Shown one piece after another: positions 4,239 to 7,002 of a stretch of 7,002 bases of DNA. This stretch comes from JBEKCP01 sp050014815. Its GTDB lineage: Bacteria > Planctomycetota > Planctomycetia > Pirellulales > Thermoguttaceae. The number at the start of each line of letters is the position of its first letter. Within the stretch, counting starts at the first letter, position 1. The DNA lies in NCBI GenBank assembly GCA_050014815.1, contig JBEKCP010000328.1, positions 1 through 7,002 on the forward strand, given 5' to 3'. Under the pieces are notes generated by a model. It saw only the letters and a list, made by a program, of their open reading frames with translations. It did no database searches and had not been told where the DNA came from. The position numbers were made by a program, and so were the translations under genes.

Positions 4239-5843
4239 ATGTATCGACGCACCGCTGCGCTCCTGGTGGCCTTTGCGGCATGGTATGGGTTGGCCGCGGG
4301 CTTGGCCGCCGTGGGGTCCGAAAAGCCGTCGCCCCCCAAAGACGACTACTACGAACTCTATAAGATGCTGGCCGACACGGTCGACCAGGTCGATCGCAAT
4401 TACGTCAAGGAAGTCAGCCGGCGAGAACTCATCGAGGCCGCGATCAGGGGCGTGGTGAACCGGCTCGACCCCTACTCGACCTACATCGGGCCGGAGGAGT
4501 TGGCCCAGTTCCGCACCAGCGTGGAGAACGAGTTCGGCGGGGTCGGCATCCAACTGTCGACCGACGACGGCGACCTGCGGGTGCTCAGCCCGATCTACGG
4601 CACTCCCGCCTACCGGGCCGGCATCCTTGCCGGCGACCGGATCACCGCAATCGACGGCAAGAGCACCGACGGCCTCTCGCTGGACGAGGCCGTCGCGCGC
4701 ATGAAGGGGAAAGAAGGCAGCAGCGTCACCTTGGCCGTCGTCCACCGGGGGACGCTCCAGCGGGAGCAGTTTACGCTCGTGCGGGAAAGAATCCGCGTCG
4801 AGACCGTGCTGGGCGATCACCGCAAGCCGGACGACACCTGGGACTTCATGCTGGATCCGCCCGCGGGGATCGGCTACGTCCGGGTCACGGCCTTCAGCCG
4901 CGAGACGTCCAACGATCTTCGCAAGGCGCTGGAGGACCTCAAGGCGCGGAAGTTCCGCGGACTGGTGGTGGACCTGCGGTTCAACCCGGGCGGACTGCTC
5001 AGTTCCGCCATCGAGGTGAGCAATCTGTTCATCTCGCACGGCCGCATCGTCAGCACCAAGGGCCGCAACACGCCGGAGCATGCCTGGGACGCGCAGAAGA
5101 ACGGCGCCTTCGAGGGCTTTCCCATGGTCGTGCTCGTGAACCGCTACAGCGCCAGTGCCAGCGAGATCGTCTCCGCCTGCATACAGGATCACAAGCGGGC
5201 GGTCCTGGTCGGCGAGCGGACGTGGGGGAAAGGGAGCGTGCAGAACATCATCGACCTGAATGACGGCCGCAGCGCGCTGAAACTCACCACGGCGGCGTTC
5301 CATCGGCCCAGCGGGAAGAACATCCATCGCTTCCCGGACTCCACGGAGAAGGACGAGTGGGGCGTGATGCCCGACCCCGGTTACGATTGCCGCCTGACGG
5401 ACCGCGAAACCACGGCACTGTTGGTCGATCGCCAGCATCGCGACATCTTGCAGCCCGGTCCTGGAGGGCCGGCGGCGAAACCGCAAGCGATGGTGAAGGC
5501 GGATGAGACGAAGAAAACGGGGGCGGCCGCCAAGCCCCCGGCGGCCGGACCCGGCGCGGCGACTGATCCCCCAAAAAAGACCAAAACGGCCGGACCCGGC
5601 GCCGCGGCCAACCCCGAAGAAAAAGCCAAGACGCCCGGACCCGGCGCCGCGGACCCGCCCGAGGAAAAGACCAAGCCAACGGCCAAGCCGTCGCCGGAGG
5701 CCACGCCCGCCGGAGCCCCGGACCCGGCCAAGACTGCCCAACCCGATCCGAGCCGCAGCGGAATCCAGACGGCCCCGGTGGTGGATCGCCAGTTGCAGAT
5801 GGCGGTGAAGTATCTGAGCACGGAGCTGGCCCGCGCGAAGTGA
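4239..5843 (+). CDS. S41 C-terminal processing protease (CtpA/Prc family), exported
   Basis: This 534-residue serine protease of the CtpA family cuts proteins near their C termini in the periplasm or cell envelope. A signal peptide or anchor (residues 1-26, YRR then a hydrophobic stretch ending GLAAVG) precedes an N-terminal helical part (36-95). A PDZ domain (about 97-185, with GVGIQL and AGILAGD) presents the substrate C terminus. The S41 catalytic core (about 208-405) carries VVDLRFNPGG (243-252), nucleophile Ser306 in SASASEI, general base Lys331 in GKGSVQ, and Gln335; the 25-residue Ser-Lys spacing matches E. coli Prc and CtpB. A Pro/Ala/Lys-rich linker (about 406-511) with three 15-residue repeats splits the core from a final helix (VDRQLQMAVKYL, 515-526) that in relatives follows closely. 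The start at 4239 puts the signal peptide first; an upstream TTG at 4191 adds 16 unlikely residues. Its end overlaps tsaD. Confidence 0.93.
   Translation: MYRRTAALLVAFAAWYGLAAGLAAVGSEKPSPPKDDYYELYKMLADTVDQVDRNYVKEVSRRELIEAAIRGVVNRLDPYSTYIGPEELAQFRTSVENEFGGVGIQLSTDDGDLRVLSPIYGTPAYRAGILAGDRITAIDGKSTDGLSLDEAVARMKGKEGSSVTLAVVHRGTLQREQFTLVRERIRVETVLGDHRKPDDTWDFMLDPPAGIGYVRVTAFSRETSNDLRKALEDLKARKFRGLVVDLRFNPGGLLSSAIEVSNLFISHGRIVSTKGRNTPEHAWDAQKNGAFEGFPMVVLVNRYSASASEIVSACIQDHKRAVLVGERTWGKGSVQNIIDLNDGRSALKLTTAAFHRPSGKNIHRFPDSTEKDEWGVMPDPGYDCRLTDRETTALLVDRQHRDILQPGPGGPAAKPQAMVKADETKKTGAAAKPPAAGPGAATDPPKKTKTAGPGAAANPEEKAKTPGPGAADPPEEKTKPTAKPSPEATPAGAPDPAKTAQPDPSRSGIQTAPVVDRQLQMAVKYLSTELARAK
5544..5678 (+). 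repeat. 45-base tandem repeat (3 copies) within the protease gene
   Basis: The block CCGGACCCGGCGC recurs at 5545, 5590 and 5635, an exact period of 45 bases. It encodes three 15-residue units (436-450, 451-465, 466-480) of the pattern (A/P)GPGAAxxP(P/E)(K/E)KxK(T/P). The copies differ at several codons but keep the frame. They form the flexible linker before the last helix. Confidence 0.85.
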
Positions 5844-6871
5844 ACGTCCTGACGCTGGAGACCACCTGCGACGAAACGGCGGCGGCCGTGGTGACGGACC
5901 AGTTGGAGGTCCGCTCGTCGGTCGTGGCCTCCCAGGACGATCTCCACCGGCGGTTCGGGGGCGTCGTGCCGGAGATTGCGTCCCGCGCCCACTTGGAACG
6001 GATCCTGCCGGTCATCGACGAGGCGATCCGCCGTGCCGGATTGTCATTGGCCGATCTGGACGCCGTCGCCGTGGCGAACACGCCCGGGCTGGCGGGCTCG
6101 CTCCTGGTGGGCCTGGCGGCGGCGAAGGCCCTGGCGGTCGCGCTGGACATTCCCCTGGTGGCCGTGAACCACCTCCAGGCCCACATCTACGCCTGCCGGC
6201 TGGCCGCGGCGCCGCGGGAGGTCTTCCCGTGCGTCGGGCTGATCATCAGCGGCGGACATACCAGCCTCTACCGCTGCCTTGGCCCGCTGGACTTCGATCT
6301 CCTGGGCGCCACGATCGACGACGCCGCGGGCGAGGCATTCGACAAGGTAGCCGCCATGCTGGGGCTCGGTTACCCGGGCGGGCCGGCGATCCAGCGGGCG
6401 GCCGAGGGGGGCAACCCCCGCGCCTACGCCCTCCCCCGCGCCTTCTTCCACGACGATGAGCGGCTCGATTTCAGCCTGAGCGGACTGAAGACGGCGGTTC
6501 GCTACCGGATCGCGGGGCCGGGCCGCCCCGATTTCTCGCAAATCAAGCTGAGCCCGCAGCAGGTGGCCGATCTGGCGGCGAGTTTTCAGGAGGCGGTCGT
6601 CGACTGCCTGGCGGACAAGGCGTTTGCCGCGCTCGGGCAGACCGGGCTGGGGATCTTGTGTGTCGGCGGCGGCGTGGCGGCCAATGCACGGCTCCGCGCC
6701 CGGCTTCAGGAAGAGGCCCAAGGCCGGGGCATCCAGTTGCACGTTGCGCCCGTCCGGCTCTGCACCGACAACGCGGTCATGGGCGCCATCGCCGTCGAGC
6801 GGCTCAAGGCCGGACTGGTCGAGCCGTTGGACCTGGACGCGTATCCCGGCGTAATCCGGAAGAAGGGCTGA
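5840..6871 (+). CDS. tsaD: tRNA N6-adenosine threonylcarbamoyltransferase TsaD
   Basis: TsaD (Kae1/YgjD family) transfers the threonylcarbamoyl group from threonylcarbamoyl-AMP to A37 of tRNAs that read ANN codons, working in the cytoplasm with TsaB and TsaE. The 343 residues are close to the usual 337-350. Visible family motifs are LETTCDETAAA (6-16), metal ligands His111 and His115 in NHLQAHIYA, SGGHT (137-141), DDAAGEAFDKVAAMLGLGYPGGPAI (160-184), FSLSGLKTA (211-219), VGGGVAAN (275-282), and the third ligand Asp310 in CTDNAVM. It is complete and should be active. The GTG start (5840) overlaps the TGA of the protease gene as GTGA, and no separate promoter or good ribosome site is seen, so it is probably translated by coupling. 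No tsaB or tsaE is visible within the window. Position 37 in the neighbouring tRNA-Val(TAC) would not normally receive this mark. Confidence 0.97.
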   Translation: MNVLTLETTCDETAAAVVTDQLEVRSSVVASQDDLHRRFGGVVPEIASRAHLERILPVIDEAIRRAGLSLADLDAVAVANTPGLAGSLLVGLAAAKALAVALDIPLVAVNHLQAHIYACRLAAAPREVFPCVGLIISGGHTSLYRCLGPLDFDLLGATIDDAAGEAFDKVAAMLGLGYPGGPAIQRAAEGGNPRAYALPRAFFHDDERLDFSLSGLKTAVRYRIAGPGRPDFSQIKLSPQQVADLAASFQEAVVDCLADKAFAALGQTGLGILCVGGGVAANARLRARLQEEAQGRGIQLHVAPVRLCTDNAVMGAIAVERLKAGLVEPLDLDAYPGVIRKKG

Positions 6872-6885
6872 GCCGTCCCATGGTT

Positions 6886-6974
6886 CCCTCTCCCGCCGGG
6901 AGAGGGTTAGGGTGAGGGCGCCTCGCAAATCGGCGCCGCCCTCACCCCCTGCCCCTCTCCCAAAGGGAGAGGGG
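6886..6974. repeat. Intergenic cluster of three nested GC-rich inverted repeats
   Basis: Three hairpins follow the tsaD stop. CCCTCTCCCG (6886-6895) pairs with CGGGAGAGGG (6897-6906). GGTGAGGGC (6911-6919) pairs with GCCCTCACC (6938-6946). CCCCTCTCCC (6952-6961) pairs with GGGAGAGGGG (6965-6974) around AAA. The first and third carry the same CCCTCTCCC core. The type (CCCTCTCCC...GGGTGAGGG) is, from memory, a common dispersed REP-like repeat in planctomycetes and other GC-rich bacteria. Without T runs it is not a standard terminator, although the stems could stop or protect the operon transcript. No gene is seen from 6872 to the window end. Confidence 0.75.
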
Positions 6975-7002
6975 AGCCTGACGGACGCCCCTACGGTTTC
7001 GC

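Noticed and set aside
4173..5741. 522-residue minus-strand frame opposite the protease
   Set aside because: It is antisense shadow coding caused by GC-rich third positions. The + strand frame has signal peptide, PDZ and complete S41 catalytic motifs.
6044..6928. 294-residue minus-strand frame opposite tsaD
   Set aside because: It is an antisense shadow of a fully conserved TsaD sequence and runs into the 3' repeat.

Overview
The window looks like a chromosomal, largely housekeeping segment of a high-G+C planctomycete, probably from the Pirellulales/Gemmatales side. This is inferred from three things. The first is a Pkn-type serine/threonine kinase with a DMG activation-loop motif and a single C-terminal membrane anchor. 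The second is the style of the dispersed intergenic repeats: a palindromic TAGCCCGA-type repeat, a TTGCAAATT-rich repeat and a CCCTCTCCC/GGGAGAGGG repeat. The third is the scarcity of Shine-Dalgarno sequences. The lineage was not tested by any search.

Layout from left to right: bases 1-384 are noncoding and hold a long palindromic repeat. The gene for RNase P RNA (rnpB, 385-829) follows on the + strand, closed by a perfect 15-bp P1 helix. Next, on the - strand, is a small ribbon-helix-helix protein (897-1313) with no toxin partner in view. A gene-free stretch of about 600 bases (1314-1922) carries three separate inverted repeats and a good sigma70-like promoter. That promoter points into a membrane-anchored Ser/Thr kinase (1923-3236). 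A consensus promoter overlapping the kinase stop codon drives tRNA-Val(TAC) (3295-3368). After another promoter comes a short double-ACT-domain protein (3477-3983). A composite A+T-rich and purine/pyrimidine repeat fills 3991-4134. Then come a secreted S41 C-terminal processing protease (4239-5843) and tsaD (5840-6871), which overlap by the four bases GTGA. A GC-rich inverted-repeat cluster (6886-6974) ends the window.

Functionally, three of the genes concern tRNA: rnpB (5' maturation), tRNA-Val, and tsaD (t6A37 modification). The kinase, the ACT protein and the RHH protein are regulatory or sensory. The protease is an envelope enzyme that appears to be co-transcribed and translationally coupled with tsaD. 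Four TTG-N17/18-TAnnnT promoters give most of the + strand genes their own start, so this is mainly a row of single units plus one two-gene operon.

I found no defence, mobile or otherwise undescribed system. The points most worth a second look are the GTGCAAG operator-like cluster upstream of the orphan RHH gene, the C at position 55 of the tRNA-Val T loop, the extra two-hairpin domain in the RNase P RNA, the 45-base tandem repeat inside the protease tail, and the dispersed repeats.
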